Assembly: GCA_963704615.1 (NCBI GenBank)
Contig: OY969923.1
Coordinates: 124,001 to 188,000, forward strand
Length of the DNA stretch: 64,000 bases
From: Bog-756 sp963704615
GTDB lineage: Bacteria; Actinomycetota; Acidimicrobiia; Acidimicrobiales; RAAP-2
Reading direction: 5' to 3'
Numbering within the stretch: position 1 is the stretch's first letter; the number at the start of each line of letters is the position of its first letter. Positions 8,067 through 16,821 of the stretch are shown in pieces. Position numbers and translations under genes: made by a program. A model generated the notes under the pieces. It did not search any database. It saw only the letters and a program-made list of their open reading frames with translations, and was not told the origin of the DNA.

Positions 8067-8924
8067 ATGTTCCGACTGATCAATATCCGTGGCCGTGCTG
8101 CGCTCGAGGTGGACGGGCTCTGGTTCGACCTGGCTGAGCTGGCCGACGATGATCGGTTTTGCGACCCGATGGCAGCGATCGCACGCTCCTCGGAGCTTCA
8201 TCGGCTGGCGCTCCGGTGTGATCGGTCACAAGCTGGCGATGCGGTCGATTCCTCCGAGCTCGAAGCGCCGGTCCCCCGCCCCCGTCAGGTGTTCGGCATC
8301 GGACTCAACTACGCCGACCACACGGCGGAGAGCGGATTTGCCGCGCCTCCTGCTCCTCTCACGTTCACGAAGTTTCCGAGTTCCATCGCCGCTCCTTTTG
8401 TCGACGTTCCCCTTACTGGTGAGATGGTCGACTGGGAAGTGGAGGTGGTCGTCGTGATCGGTCAACGCTGCTCGCACGTAGCCATCGGACGGGCCTGGGA
8501 TGCGGTCGCCGGCTTGACACTCGGTCAGGACATCTCGGACCGGCACGTCCAAATGATGGGCTCGCCGCCCCAGTTCTCGCTCGGAAAGAGTTTTCCCGCT
8601 TTCGCTCCCGTCGGGCCTGCGGTCGTGTCTGTTGACAGCTTCGTGAATCCGGACGACATAGCCATCTCGTGCGAGGTGTCAGGCGAGAAGATGCAGGATG
8701 CGCGTTCGAGCCAGATGATCTTCCCGGTCTCCTCCCTCGTCGCCTACCTCTCCTCCATCTGCACCCTCGAACCCGGAGACCTCATCTTCACCGGCACACC
8801 CCAGGGCGTCGGCATGGCTCGGAATCGCTTTCTCCGCGTGGGCGATGTCATCCTCTCCACGGCGGAAGGCATCGGCCAGCTCCGGAACCAGTGTGTCGCC
8901 GGAACCGGTCCGCTGAACCTGTAA
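8067..8924 (+). CDS. Fumarylacetoacetate hydrolase (FAA) family protein
   Basis: Protein of 285 residues. The FAA fold motifs are in order: FGIGLNYADHTAE (76-88), the metal ligands in DWEVEV (E124, E126), GQDISDR (D155) and the GKSFPAFAPVGP segment with Lys174, then GDLIFTGTPQGVG. Members hydrolyse C-C bonds or isomerise/decarboxylate 2-oxo acids with Mg or Mn, as in homoprotocatechuate and tyrosine breakdown. The about 70-residue N-terminal cap is present, so this is the standard two-domain form. It is a single gene divergent from the cyclase; the substrate is not inferable. Confidence 0.9.
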   Translation: MFRLINIRGRAALEVDGLWFDLAELADDDRFCDPMAAIARSSELHRLALRCDRSQAGDAVDSSELEAPVPRPRQVFGIGLNYADHTAESGFAAPPAPLTFTKFPSSIAAPFVDVPLTGEMVDWEVEVVVVIGQRCSHVAIGRAWDAVAGLTLGQDISDRHVQMMGSPPQFSLGKSFPAFAPVGPAVVSVDSFVNPDDIAISCEVSGEKMQDARSSQMIFPVSSLVAYLSSICTLEPGDLIFTGTPQGVGMARNRFLRVGDVILSTAEGIGQLRNQCVAGTGPLNL

Positions 8925-8952
8925 GCCTCCGCTCCCGGTTCGATCGTGCCTG

Positions 8953-8994
8953 TGACCAGGCATGTTATCGGGGTGCAACCGGCATGTAATCGCC
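8953..8994 (+). promoter_or_regulatory. Conserved 42-nt upstream element, copy B
   Basis: This block is 35/42 identical to copy A at 705-746. It ends 63 nt before the ATG at 9058. The following leader again carries GAGGTGGATC just before the start, at the same offset as in copy A, so element and ribosome-binding leader are conserved as a unit. The likely role is promoter plus leader of an exported-protein regulon. Bases 8947-8962 can also form a TGCCTG/CAGGCA hairpin. Confidence 0.6.
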
Positions 8995-9057
8995 AGAGCG
9001 CACTGTGGTTCCGTCGGCGAGAACGCCGATCGTTGTCTCCTTGGGAGGTGGATCCAG

Positions 9058-9663
9058 ATGCTCGATGGTGGACTGAGTTCGAAGGTCGCGGCGGTGAATC
9101 GTCGCATCCTCGTGGGTGCCGGTGCTCTGGTGGTCGGCCTGGTCGTGGCTGGTTGCAGCTCGGGGAGTGCCACTCCATCGACCAATCCGACAACCTCACG
9201 GCCGACAACAACCTCCCAGCCGACGACAACCGCACCACCGGCCACCACCGCGCCGACCGCAACGCCGGCGACAGCGGCAGCAGCGACAACATCGGCAACC
9301 TGTCCGACGGTGGCACAGGTCAATGCTGCCCTCGGAGTTTCCTTGACGACTCATATCCAGAACCCGAGCCCGGGTGGCGGAGTCATCTGCATCTACAACG
9401 GTGCCGGAGCCGTCAATGCTGAGGTTGCGATATTTGCGCACCAGAGTGCTTCCGTCTTTGCCGGACAGGTCGCCCACGCCCCCGGCGCGCCCGCCATGCC
9501 CGCTCTGACCGGCGTTGGGGACGGTGCCTTCGGCCAGGACGTCGCTGGTCGTGCGATCGTCAACGCCTATTCAAACGGGAGCCGGACCCTGGTCGCTGCC
9601 CAAGCTGCTGGCCCGCTTCCCCCCGTCGAGGCTTTTGCCCGGGTCGCTCTGGCCGACAACTGA
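9058..9663 (+). CDS. Lipoprotein of unknown function
   Basis: Protein of 201 residues from ATG 9058, with GGAGGT eight nt upstream. Signal sequence ILVGAGALVVGLVV ends in the lipobox VAGC. A 50-residue Thr/Pro/Ala linker follows, then a compact domain with two cysteines (TCPTVAQVNAALGVS and GVICIYNG) that probably pair. The domain pattern resembles the small exported DUF3558-like lipoproteins of actinobacteria. It shares its upstream element with the secreted protein at 1-644. It precedes a GT39 gene by 146 bp. Confidence 0.75.
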   Translation: MLDGGLSSKVAAVNRRILVGAGALVVGLVVAGCSSGSATPSTNPTTSRPTTTSQPTTTAPPATTAPTATPATAAAATTSATCPTVAQVNAALGVSLTTHIQNPSPGGGVICIYNGAGAVNAEVAIFAHQSASVFAGQVAHAPGAPAMPALTGVGDGAFGQDVAGRAIVNAYSNGSRTLVAAQAAGPLPPVEAFARVALADN

Positions 9664-9809
9664 CAACAGAGGCGCCCCCCACAACGAGTCACTTTCACCT
9701 AACGTCGCGCTGACGATTCCCCAGGGAGCCAGGGACCGGATCCTGTCCTGAGTACCCACTGGCGGGAACAGGGAGGCACTGGGCTTCCCTCCGCAGCCCG
9801 AGGAGCGAC

Positions 9810-11945
9810 GTGGAGGACTCAGGGACACAGCTGGTGGTGGCGCCCAACAGCCCGCCTCCGATCGTCGGGGGCGATGCCGAGGGCGTGGGGTCCGTCGATG
9901 ACGGATTCGTGCCGGTTACTCAGGAGCCTGTGGGCCCCGACAGTCACCCTGGTGGCCGGTCGTGGTGGTCGACGCCGGCCATGGTCCTCATCGGCGTGCT
10001 GGCTGCTGTCCTCTACTTCCACCAGCTCTCGGCGAATGCATTCTCCAACACCTTCTACGCGGCGGCGGTGAAAAGCGGAACCGAAAGCTGGAAGGCATTC
10101 TTCTTCGGTTCACTCGACCGGTCGTCGTTCATCACCGTGGACAAGCCGCCTGCCTCCCTCTGGCTCATGGAGCTCTCCGGCCGAATCTTCGGGTTCTCCA
10201 GCGTGAGCATGCTGGCCCCGATCGCTCTGGCCGGGGCGACTTCCGTGGTGGTGCTCTACCACCTCGTGAGACGATGGATGGGCGACATCGCCGCCGTGCT
10301 TGCCGCCGTCGCCCTGGCCGTCACGCCGGTGGTGATCGCGATCTTCCGCACCGACGAGCCCGACGGCGTCATGACCCTCTTTCTGGTGCTGGCTGCTTGG
10401 GCACTCTGGGTAGCACTGGAGACCGGCGCCACGTCACGATTGCTTCTCTGCGCCGCGCTGTTGGGGATGGCATTCCTGACCAAGATGCTGGAGGCCTTCG
10501 TCGTCGTGCCCGCCTTTCTCCTCGTCTATCTCCTGTTCGGCCCTCCGAAGCTCGGTCGCCGCCTTGTCCAGCTCATCGGGGCCGGCCTGGTCCTTCTGGT
10601 CGCGTCGGCCTGGTGGGTTGCCATCGTCGAACTGTGGCCGGCCGGAAGCCGGCCCTACATCGACAGCAGTGGGGACAACTCCGAGCTCAGCCTCATCTTC
10701 GGATACAACGGCTTCGGCCGGCTCCTCGGCACGTCAAACCCGTACCACATCCCGCGTACCGGGTTTGGCCATCGGTTCTCCGCCACCATCACCAACATCA
10801 CCCACTTCGGAAGCCAACCCGGATGGCAGCGCATGTTCGCTCCCGCGCTCGGGTCCCAGATCAGCTGGCTCATCCCCATGGCCGCCCTGGGGTTGGTGGC
10901 CGGGTTGTGGGCCAGCCGCCGAGCACCCCGCACCGACCTCAGCCGGGCCGGTTTCGTCTTCTGGGGTAGCTGGGCTGTCTGCGCCATCGTGGTGCTGAGC
11001 TCGGTTCAAGGGACCTTCCACACCTACTACGTGGTCGAGGTGGCGCCGGCCTTGGCCGCATTGGCAGCCGGAGGGGCTGTGTCGATGTGGCGGCTCGGTC
11101 GGGCGTCGCTGGCGTACGTCTGGCTCCTTCCCGTCGGGATCGTCGGAAGCGCGCTGTGGGCTGCCGATCTCCTCCGGCGAACTCCCCAGTACGCTCCCGC
11201 TCTTCCCCGACTCGTCGAGATCACCGGAATCGTCGCGGCGTGCATTCTCGTCGTCGCCATGATCGGGGGGACCAGGCTCTCTCGGGTCGGACTGGCCGTG
11301 GCGACCGGGATCGGTGGGCTGTGTGCGGTGGTCGCCGTCCTCGCCGGTCCGACGGCCTACTCGTTCTACACGGTCCAGAATCCGAGCAACGCTTCCAACC
11401 CCACCGGTGGTCCGGCCGTGGCCACCGCGGCCCCGGCCCGGCTTCCGAACTATCTGGACAATCCCGGGATACGCAGGATCCTGGCCAAGCTGGAACGGCA
11501 GACCGCGGCACAAGAGAAAGCCAACGGAGGAGTCCCACCGGTGTCCGGGGTGTCACCAGCGATGATCCGGTTCCTGACGACCCACCGCAACGGAGCCGGC
11601 TGGATCGTGGCCGTCGGCGGCTCCACCACGGCGGCTCCCCTGATCCTGATCAGCGGGGAGCCGGTCATGTCCATGGGCGGGTTCACCGGCTCGGAGCCGG
11701 TACCGACGCTGCCGCAGTTCACGAGGTTGGCTGCCGCCGGCAAGATCCAGTATGTCCTTGTCGGTGGCGGGCTCGGCGGATTTGGGGGGTTCGGGGGATT
11801 GGGCCGGGGCCTTGCCGCACAGGCGGTCGATCTGTGGGCCCTTCGGCATGGAGTCCTGGTCCCGGCCGATGCTTATGGTGACCCGGGAACCGGCGGGTCG
11901 CTGTACTACGTCGGTCCCCCGTCGATGGTCCCGAAGCAGACCTGA
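9810..11945 (+). CDS. ArnT/PMT-like glycosyltransferase, GT39-type integral membrane protein
   Basis: Protein of 711 residues from GTG 9810 (GAGGAG upstream). After a 50-residue cytoplasmic start, the first membrane helix is followed by the conserved periplasmic loop: ANAFSNTFYAAAVKSG, SWKAFFFGSLD and ITVDKPPASLWLMEL, characteristic of the ArnT-like GT39 family that uses polyprenyl-phosphate sugars. About ten more membrane helices follow, including FRTDEPDGVMTLFL. The C-terminal about 200 residues form an exported domain with a glycine run (GGGLGGFGGFGGLGRG). The likely role is transfer of a sugar to a cell-envelope acceptor. A 19-nt hairpin follows the stop. Confidence 0.85.
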   Translation: MEDSGTQLVVAPNSPPPIVGGDAEGVGSVDDGFVPVTQEPVGPDSHPGGRSWWSTPAMVLIGVLAAVLYFHQLSANAFSNTFYAAAVKSGTESWKAFFFGSLDRSSFITVDKPPASLWLMELSGRIFGFSSVSMLAPIALAGATSVVVLYHLVRRWMGDIAAVLAAVALAVTPVVIAIFRTDEPDGVMTLFLVLAAWALWVALETGATSRLLLCAALLGMAFLTKMLEAFVVVPAFLLVYLLFGPPKLGRRLVQLIGAGLVLLVASAWWVAIVELWPAGSRPYIDSSGDNSELSLIFGYNGFGRLLGTSNPYHIPRTGFGHRFSATITNITHFGSQPGWQRMFAPALGSQISWLIPMAALGLVAGLWASRRAPRTDLSRAGFVFWGSWAVCAIVVLSSVQGTFHTYYVVEVAPALAALAAGGAVSMWRLGRASLAYVWLLPVGIVGSALWAADLLRRTPQYAPALPRLVEITGIVAACILVVAMIGGTRLSRVGLAVATGIGGLCAVVAVLAGPTAYSFYTVQNPSNASNPTGGPAVATAAPARLPNYLDNPGIRRILAKLERQTAAQEKANGGVPPVSGVSPAMIRFLTTHRNGAGWIVAVGGSTTAAPLILISGEPVMSMGGFTGSEPVPTLPQFTRLAAAGKIQYVLVGGGLGGFGGFGGLGRGLAAQAVDLWALRHGVLVPADAYGDPGTGGSLYYVGPPSMVPKQT

Positions 11946-11950
11946 GCTGC

Positions 11951-11969
11951 GGCCGACACCCACTCGGCC
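11951..11969. terminator. Hairpin between convergent genes
   Basis: GGCCGA, loop CACCCAC, TCGGCC, six nt after the GT39 stop and 14 nt before the end of the leftward CocE gene. It lacks a T-run. Confidence 0.45.
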
Positions 11970-11982
11970 GGCGGTTCGATCG

Positions 11983-13641
11983 TTACCCCGCTTGTGCTCC
12001 GGAGACAACCGGTAGCGTCAGGTGGACCTGGTCGAAGTCGACGCTGCCCCCGAGCCGGGGCTGGGCGTAAGCCACGGTCGTCGCCACCAGCTGCAATGTG
12101 AGACGGGCACCGGGCTTGGCGTGATAGGCGACGGTCTCGAGGCTCACGGTGGTGGTGTGAGGTCGGCCGTCCAGAGTGACCTCGATGGGAGTGATCTGGT
12201 TGTCGAGCACCAGTCCGCTGGTGTCGTCCACGATCTGGGCGAAGACCCTGGTCGGTCGGGCTCCCGGCGGCGTGGTGCCGCGGTAACTGAGTCGCAACTG
12301 GGGAGCACCTACCACGAGTCCGGACCGGGACCCGACGGAGACATCCACGTCGAGGGCGTGCGCGGCCCGGGCCGGCGTGACCGGTCCGGCAATCGAGGCC
12401 AGGGGGTCGCTGCTGCTGGCCGGTGGGTGGGCGGGACCCGAACCGCCCCCGGCCGTGAGTTCGAGCGTCCCGTGGCCGTTTGCCGTGATCGATCGGATCG
12501 TGGACAGAGGGTAGTCCGAGGCCGAGTAGTTGTGACCGTTCTGGTCGACGAATGAGAACCGCGGACCGACGTTGACATCGTGATCGTCTTTGACGTAGCG
12601 ATTCAGCCAGGCCAGCGTCCGCTCGGCAACCAGCTGGGTGTCACCGGGATTGGTCAGGCAGACGCCATGACCTCCGCACATCCACATCATGGCTGTCGGC
12701 ACACCCCGGTCTCGTAGGTCGCGGTAGTTGGTGATGGCCTCGTCCAGGGTGAACAGGTCGTCCTCCTCGCCCTGTATGAACAAGGTGGGGGCCTGGATCT
12801 GGTTCACCAGCTGACCTGGACCGCGCTGGGCAAACCAGGTCTGTTCGGCGGGATCGATCAGTCCTGTCGACTGAGACTCGTCGTGGGCCCGCACGAGGTG
12901 GGGGTCGACCGGCCGGCCGGCGAGCGCGGAATAGAGGATGTCGGACCAGCCGTTCTTGGTGATGTTTGCCTTGTCCAGGCTGGTGGTGAGCGAGTGCCAC
13001 GACCACGTGGGCACGATGGCGTCCACTCGACAGTCAACGGCGGCGGTGGTCAGTTGGATCCCGGCCCCGTAGGAGACCCCCACCATGCCGAGCCTCGGCT
13101 CACCAGGTCGGTCGAGTTGGACCCCGGGTCGGCCGGCCACCCAGGTGATGATCTTCTCCATGTCGCGGCCCTCCACTGCGGGGCTGTCGACCTCGGCGGT
13201 TCCGCCCGACTGACCGAATCCTCGTGGATCCCAGGTCAAGACGTTGTAGCCGTTGTCCCACAACTGGCGGATGGTGACGAAGTCGAACAGCCCGCCGCTC
13301 GTTGTGGTGGTATCGGTGTCGCCCGACTCTCCCCATCCGGGACCCATCAGAATGGTGGGAGCCGGATGGGCCGCACTGGCTCCCGGACGCGGGAACCAGT
13401 GCATGCGAATGGTCGTGCCGTCAAAGGATCTGAGGTTCCAGTCACTGCTCGACCCGGGGACCGGAGTGGCAGTGGCAGTGGCGGCGCCGGGGGGAACGCG
13501 ACAGGTGGTTGTGGTCGACGAGGCGGCCGCCACTGGGGCGGCCACGGTCACTGCGGCCACGGGAAGAGACACAGCCACCAGGGCCAGAACCACGAGCGTC
13601 ACCACCGACGAACGCCGCCGCCGCCGCTCCCCCCTGTCCAT
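11983..13641 (-). CDS. Secreted CocE/NonD (X-Pro dipeptidyl-peptidase S15) family hydrolase
   Basis: Protein of 552 residues from ATG 13641. A long signal peptide (RRRRR, then a hydrophobic stretch to about residue 40) directs export. The alpha/beta-hydrolase core shows LTWDPRGFGQSGG (136-147), nucleophile GVSYG (S190), an acid in FIQGEEDDLF (about D294) and catalytic His in MCGGHGVC (H325). A C-terminal jelly-roll-like region follows (about 390-552). The family hydrolyses ester or amide bonds. It is the last gene of a leftward series, 90 bp after the ThDP enzyme, and could release a substrate outside the cell for that pathway. Confidence 0.85.
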   Translation of the reverse strand: MDRGERRRRRSSVVTLVVLALVAVSLPVAAVTVAAPVAAASSTTTTCRVPPGAATATATPVPGSSSDWNLRSFDGTTIRMHWFPRPGASAAHPAPTILMGPGWGESGDTDTTTTSGGLFDFVTIRQLWDNGYNVLTWDPRGFGQSGGTAEVDSPAVEGRDMEKIITWVAGRPGVQLDRPGEPRLGMVGVSYGAGIQLTTAAVDCRVDAIVPTWSWHSLTTSLDKANITKNGWSDILYSALAGRPVDPHLVRAHDESQSTGLIDPAEQTWFAQRGPGQLVNQIQAPTLFIQGEEDDLFTLDEAITNYRDLRDRGVPTAMMWMCGGHGVCLTNPGDTQLVAERTLAWLNRYVKDDHDVNVGPRFSFVDQNGHNYSASDYPLSTIRSITANGHGTLELTAGGGSGPAHPPASSSDPLASIAGPVTPARAAHALDVDVSVGSRSGLVVGAPQLRLSYRGTTPPGARPTRVFAQIVDDTSGLVLDNQITPIEVTLDGRPHTTTVSLETVAYHAKPGARLTLQLVATTVAYAQPRLGGSVDFDQVHLTLPVVSGAQAG

Positions 13642-13731
13642 CACCAACCCCCACGCGTGCACGCTGCACAGTACCCGAGGAGGCGACGGCCTTTTCCGGG
13701 ACAGCAGATGGGAGCTCAACCGCCTCGGGCT

Positions 13732-15303
13732 TTACCCGAGAGGCGGGATGATCGCCTCGACCAGGCTCGGACCAGGGGTGGACAACGCACAGGCCAGCTG
13801 CTCTCCGAACTCCTCGGCCGTCTCGGCCCGCGTCGCCTGCAGGCCGAGCCCCTGGGCCAGGGGCACGAAGTCGATGGACGGGCTACTGAGATCAAGCATG
13901 TCCCGCGCCCGAGGACCGGGGCTTTCCACACCGACCCGGTTGAGCTCCATGTTGAGCACGGCGTAGGAATGATTGTTCAGGAGGATGGTGGTGACATCGA
14001 GTCCTTCGCGGGCCATCGTCCACCACGATTGCAGCGTGTACAGGGCGCTCCCGTCAGACTCGAGAGCAATTACCTGTCGGTCGCGTTCGGCAATCGAGGC
14101 GCCCACCGCCACCGGCAGTCCCTGGCCGATGGCGCCGCCAGTGAGACAGAGCCAGTCGTGGGGAGGGGCTCCGGCCGTGGCCCCGGGTGCCCAGATCCCC
14201 GACGTGTTCCCCTCGTCGGAGACGATCGCGGCCTCGGGGAGCAGGGCACCGAGCGCCTGACAGACGGCCTGAGCATCGAGGACCCCTGTCGGCAGCGGAG
14301 GCCGATCGATCGGTTGCCGGGGGGCAGTCCCTCGGCCGACGGGCAGCGATGAAGCGAGCGCGGCCACCGCCGCGTCTACGTCATCGGCCGGGCCGGCCAC
14401 CCGGTGCACGACGCAACCGGCAGGGACCAGGTCGCTTGGCCTCCCGGGGTAGGCGAAGAAGGAGACAGGAGAGGCGGCGTCGACCAGAACGAGGTGCTTG
14501 AGGCCGTCGAGCTGCATGGTGATGAATTCGGCCAGATAGGCCAGCCGCTCCACCGGTGGGCGCCCAGCCCCCCGTTCGAGTCGGGCCGGGAATGTTTCGG
14601 CAAAGAGCTTGGCCCTGGTGCCGGCGGCGATGTCGGCCACCGCCTCGAGCACTGGCCCTGAACAGGCACGACCGCCGATGAGGATGGCCGAGGGCTCACC
14701 GGATTGCAGGGCGACCGCCGCCGTCTGGACGGCCTGATCGTCCGGTCCGGCCCCGAAGATCGCACTCGTTGATCCTCGTCGGCTCGGTCCGACCACCTGG
14801 CCGCCTTCGGACCACGAAACGTCAGCCGGGAGGATGAGGGTTGCCACCGAAGCCGGTGGACCGTGGGCGGCGGCGATGGCGGCCACCGCGTCTGCGCCCA
14901 GCTCGGAGGTCGCCTCCGACGTTCGAACGAATGACGACACATTGCGGGCCACGGTGTCGATGTCCGATTGGAGCTGTGCGTCATAACGCCGGTGGGAGAG
15001 TGCGTGGTCCCCGACGATGGTGACCACCGGACTCCGGGCCCGACGGGCGTTGTGCAGGTTGGCCAACCCGTTCCCCAGTCCGGGCCCGAGATGGAGAAGG
15101 GTGGCCGCCGGGTGGCCGCTCATACGGGCGTACCCGTCGGCCGCCCCGGTCGCCACCCCCTCGAACAGGGCGAGGACACCGTGCATGGCCGGAACCTGGT
15201 CCAAGGCGGCGACGAAATGCATCTCCGAGGTACCGGGATTCATGAAGCAGGTGTCGACCCGATGCTCGACGAGAGTGCGCACCAGGGACTCGGCGCCGTT
15301 CAT
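13732..15303 (-). CDS. Thiamine-diphosphate enzyme of the acetolactate synthase / benzoylformate decarboxylase type
   Basis: Protein of 523 residues. The N-terminal ThDP-activating Glu is in ALFEGVATGAADGYAR (E48), and the cofactor motif runs from ESDGSALYTLQSWW to LLNNHSYAVLN (415-451), with SDG replacing the common GDG. No regulatory-subunit gene is next to it, and the length fits 2-oxoacid decarboxylases. It starts inside the stop of the FAD oxidase gene (ATGA at 15300-15303), so the two are translationally coupled. The pair would oxidise a 2-hydroxy acid to the 2-oxo acid and decarboxylate or ligate it. That reaction order is inference. Confidence 0.85.
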   Translation of the reverse strand: MNGAESLVRTLVEHRVDTCFMNPGTSEMHFVAALDQVPAMHGVLALFEGVATGAADGYARMSGHPAATLLHLGPGLGNGLANLHNARRARSPVVTIVGDHALSHRRYDAQLQSDIDTVARNVSSFVRTSEATSELGADAVAAIAAAHGPPASVATLILPADVSWSEGGQVVGPSRRGSTSAIFGAGPDDQAVQTAAVALQSGEPSAILIGGRACSGPVLEAVADIAAGTRAKLFAETFPARLERGAGRPPVERLAYLAEFITMQLDGLKHLVLVDAASPVSFFAYPGRPSDLVPAGCVVHRVAGPADDVDAAVAALASSLPVGRGTAPRQPIDRPPLPTGVLDAQAVCQALGALLPEAAIVSDEGNTSGIWAPGATAGAPPHDWLCLTGGAIGQGLPVAVGASIAERDRQVIALESDGSALYTLQSWWTMAREGLDVTTILLNNHSYAVLNMELNRVGVESPGPRARDMLDLSSPSIDFVPLAQGLGLQATRAETAEEFGEQLACALSTPGPSLVEAIIPPLG

Positions 15304-16694
15304 CGCTCGGCTCCCTCCGCGTCCGGAGATTCGAAGATGGTGCCCGGATTGAGGATTCCCTGGGGGTCGAAGGCAAGCTTGATGCGGCGCATGAGATCGA
15401 GCTTCGCCGGGTCCTCCAGCTCAGCCAGATAGGAGCGCTTCTCCTTGCCGATGCCGTGTTCGCCCGAGATCGCCCCGCCCAGTGCCACCCCGGTGGTGAT
15501 GATGTCGAAGACCAGCTCCCGACGCACCACAGGATCGGCCTGCCACACCGACAGATGGACGTTGCCGTCGCCCGCGTGGCCACACCCGATGACCAGCGAC
15601 GAGGTCGCACCGGCCAGTTTGCCGACGGTCTCCAGGTAGGCCGGGATCGAAGCACGGGGCACGACGACGTCCACGATGTCGTCGGCGCCGTTGGCCTTGG
15701 ATGCCCAGAACGCCTTCTCCCGGGCAGCGATGAGTTGCTCGCCGGCCTGGTCGGGCAGGACGTAGACGTCCAGGGCACCGAGCTCGGCGATCTGTTGGGC
15801 CAGGACCACGGTGTCCTCCTCGAGCCGGGCGGCGTGGTGGCTCTCCAGAACGATCACCAGATAAGCCAGGGCACTCTGTTTGATCTCGTCGGGGATGCCG
15901 AGATCGATACCGGCGTTGGCCGTGATTCCGGCCATCGAGACAAGGTCGATGTACTCCACCAGCAGCGGCCCCACACCGCTGGCCACGATGGGAGGCACCG
16001 CTTCAGCGATTTGATCGACGGTTGCGAAGGGAGCCAGCAGGGTGGCGTGGTGGTCGGGACGAGGATGCAGTCGGAGGATGGCCTGCGTGACGAGCGCCAG
16101 CGTGCCCTCGGAGCCGACGACCAACTGGGTGATGTCGTAGCCACTGGTCGACTTGACGAATTTGCCCCCGGCCAGGATGACTTCGCCGGTGCCCAGCACC
16201 GCCTCGATACCCAGCACGTGGTGACGGGTGACGCCGTACTTGACGGCGCGCATCCCGCCGGCGTTCGTTGCCACGTTCCCACCCAGGCTTGCCGACTGCT
16301 CGCCCGGGAACACCGGGTAGATCAGCCCCGTCCGGAGCAAGGCGGCGTCCAGCTCGGCCAGCGTGACCCCGGGCTCGACGACGGCGACATGATTGGCAAC
16401 GTCGATCTCGAGGATCCGGTTCATCCGTTCGAAGGAGACCACCACGCCGCCGGCGACGGGTGTGCACGCTCCCGACAAGCCGGTGCCGGAGCCCCTCGCC
16501 GTCAGGGGGACGCGTTCGGAGGCGGCGGCCTTGACGATAGCGGCCACCTCCTCGGACGAGGAGGGGCGGACCACGGCGAGAGGGTGGACTCGAGCGCCGC
16601 CGAGAGCCTCATCGTGGGTGACATCCTCGTCGATGTCCGGGTAGACATCGAGGTTGGGTTCGCCGACGATGGCCGCCAAGGCGTCGGCGATCAC
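15300..16694 (-). CDS. FAD-linked 2-hydroxyacid dehydrogenase (glycolate oxidase GlcD / D-lactate dehydrogenase family)
   Basis: Protein of 464 residues from GTG 16694, chosen because GGTGGGA lies just upstream and the family starts near this point; an ATG at 16784 would add 30 basic residues. The PP-loop FAD domain shows VRPSSSEEVAAIVKAA, LTARGSGTGLSGA and FPGEQSASLGGNVATNAGG. The cap and C-terminal domain show CGHAGDGNVHLSV and SGEHGIGKEKR, the substrate/metal site of the GlcD family. Membrane or electron-transfer partners are not encoded nearby. It is upstream of and coupled to the ThDP enzyme. Confidence 0.9.
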   Translation of the reverse strand: MIADALAAIVGEPNLDVYPDIDEDVTHDEALGGARVHPLAVVRPSSSEEVAAIVKAAASERVPLTARGSGTGLSGACTPVAGGVVVSFERMNRILEIDVANHVAVVEPGVTLAELDAALLRTGLIYPVFPGEQSASLGGNVATNAGGMRAVKYGVTRHHVLGIEAVLGTGEVILAGGKFVKSTSGYDITQLVVGSEGTLALVTQAILRLHPRPDHHATLLAPFATVDQIAEAVPPIVASGVGPLLVEYIDLVSMAGITANAGIDLGIPDEIKQSALAYLVIVLESHHAARLEEDTVVLAQQIAELGALDVYVLPDQAGEQLIAAREKAFWASKANGADDIVDVVVPRASIPAYLETVGKLAGATSSLVIGCGHAGDGNVHLSVWQADPVVRRELVFDIITTGVALGGAISGEHGIGKEKRSYLAELEDPAKLDLMRRIKLAFDPQGILNPGTIFESPDAEGAER

Positions 16695-16821
16695 CGCGTC
16701 CCACCGTGGGAATCGACGACGACGGTGGTCTCCATCGGCTGCCCGTCCCCCACAACCGGCCCTCCCCATCGATGCACCGAGCACACGCTACCGCTGGCAG
16801 CGACGCGGTGCCTCTCGCTTC

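Noticed and set aside
8947..8962. TGCCTG/CAGGCA hairpin as terminator of the FAA gene
   Set aside because: It overlaps the conserved upstream element and copy A has no such hairpin, so a terminator call is not supported.
11968..11980. GGTTCGAT sequence similar to a tRNA T-loop (also near 8938)
   Set aside because: No acceptor or anticodon arm can be built around it.
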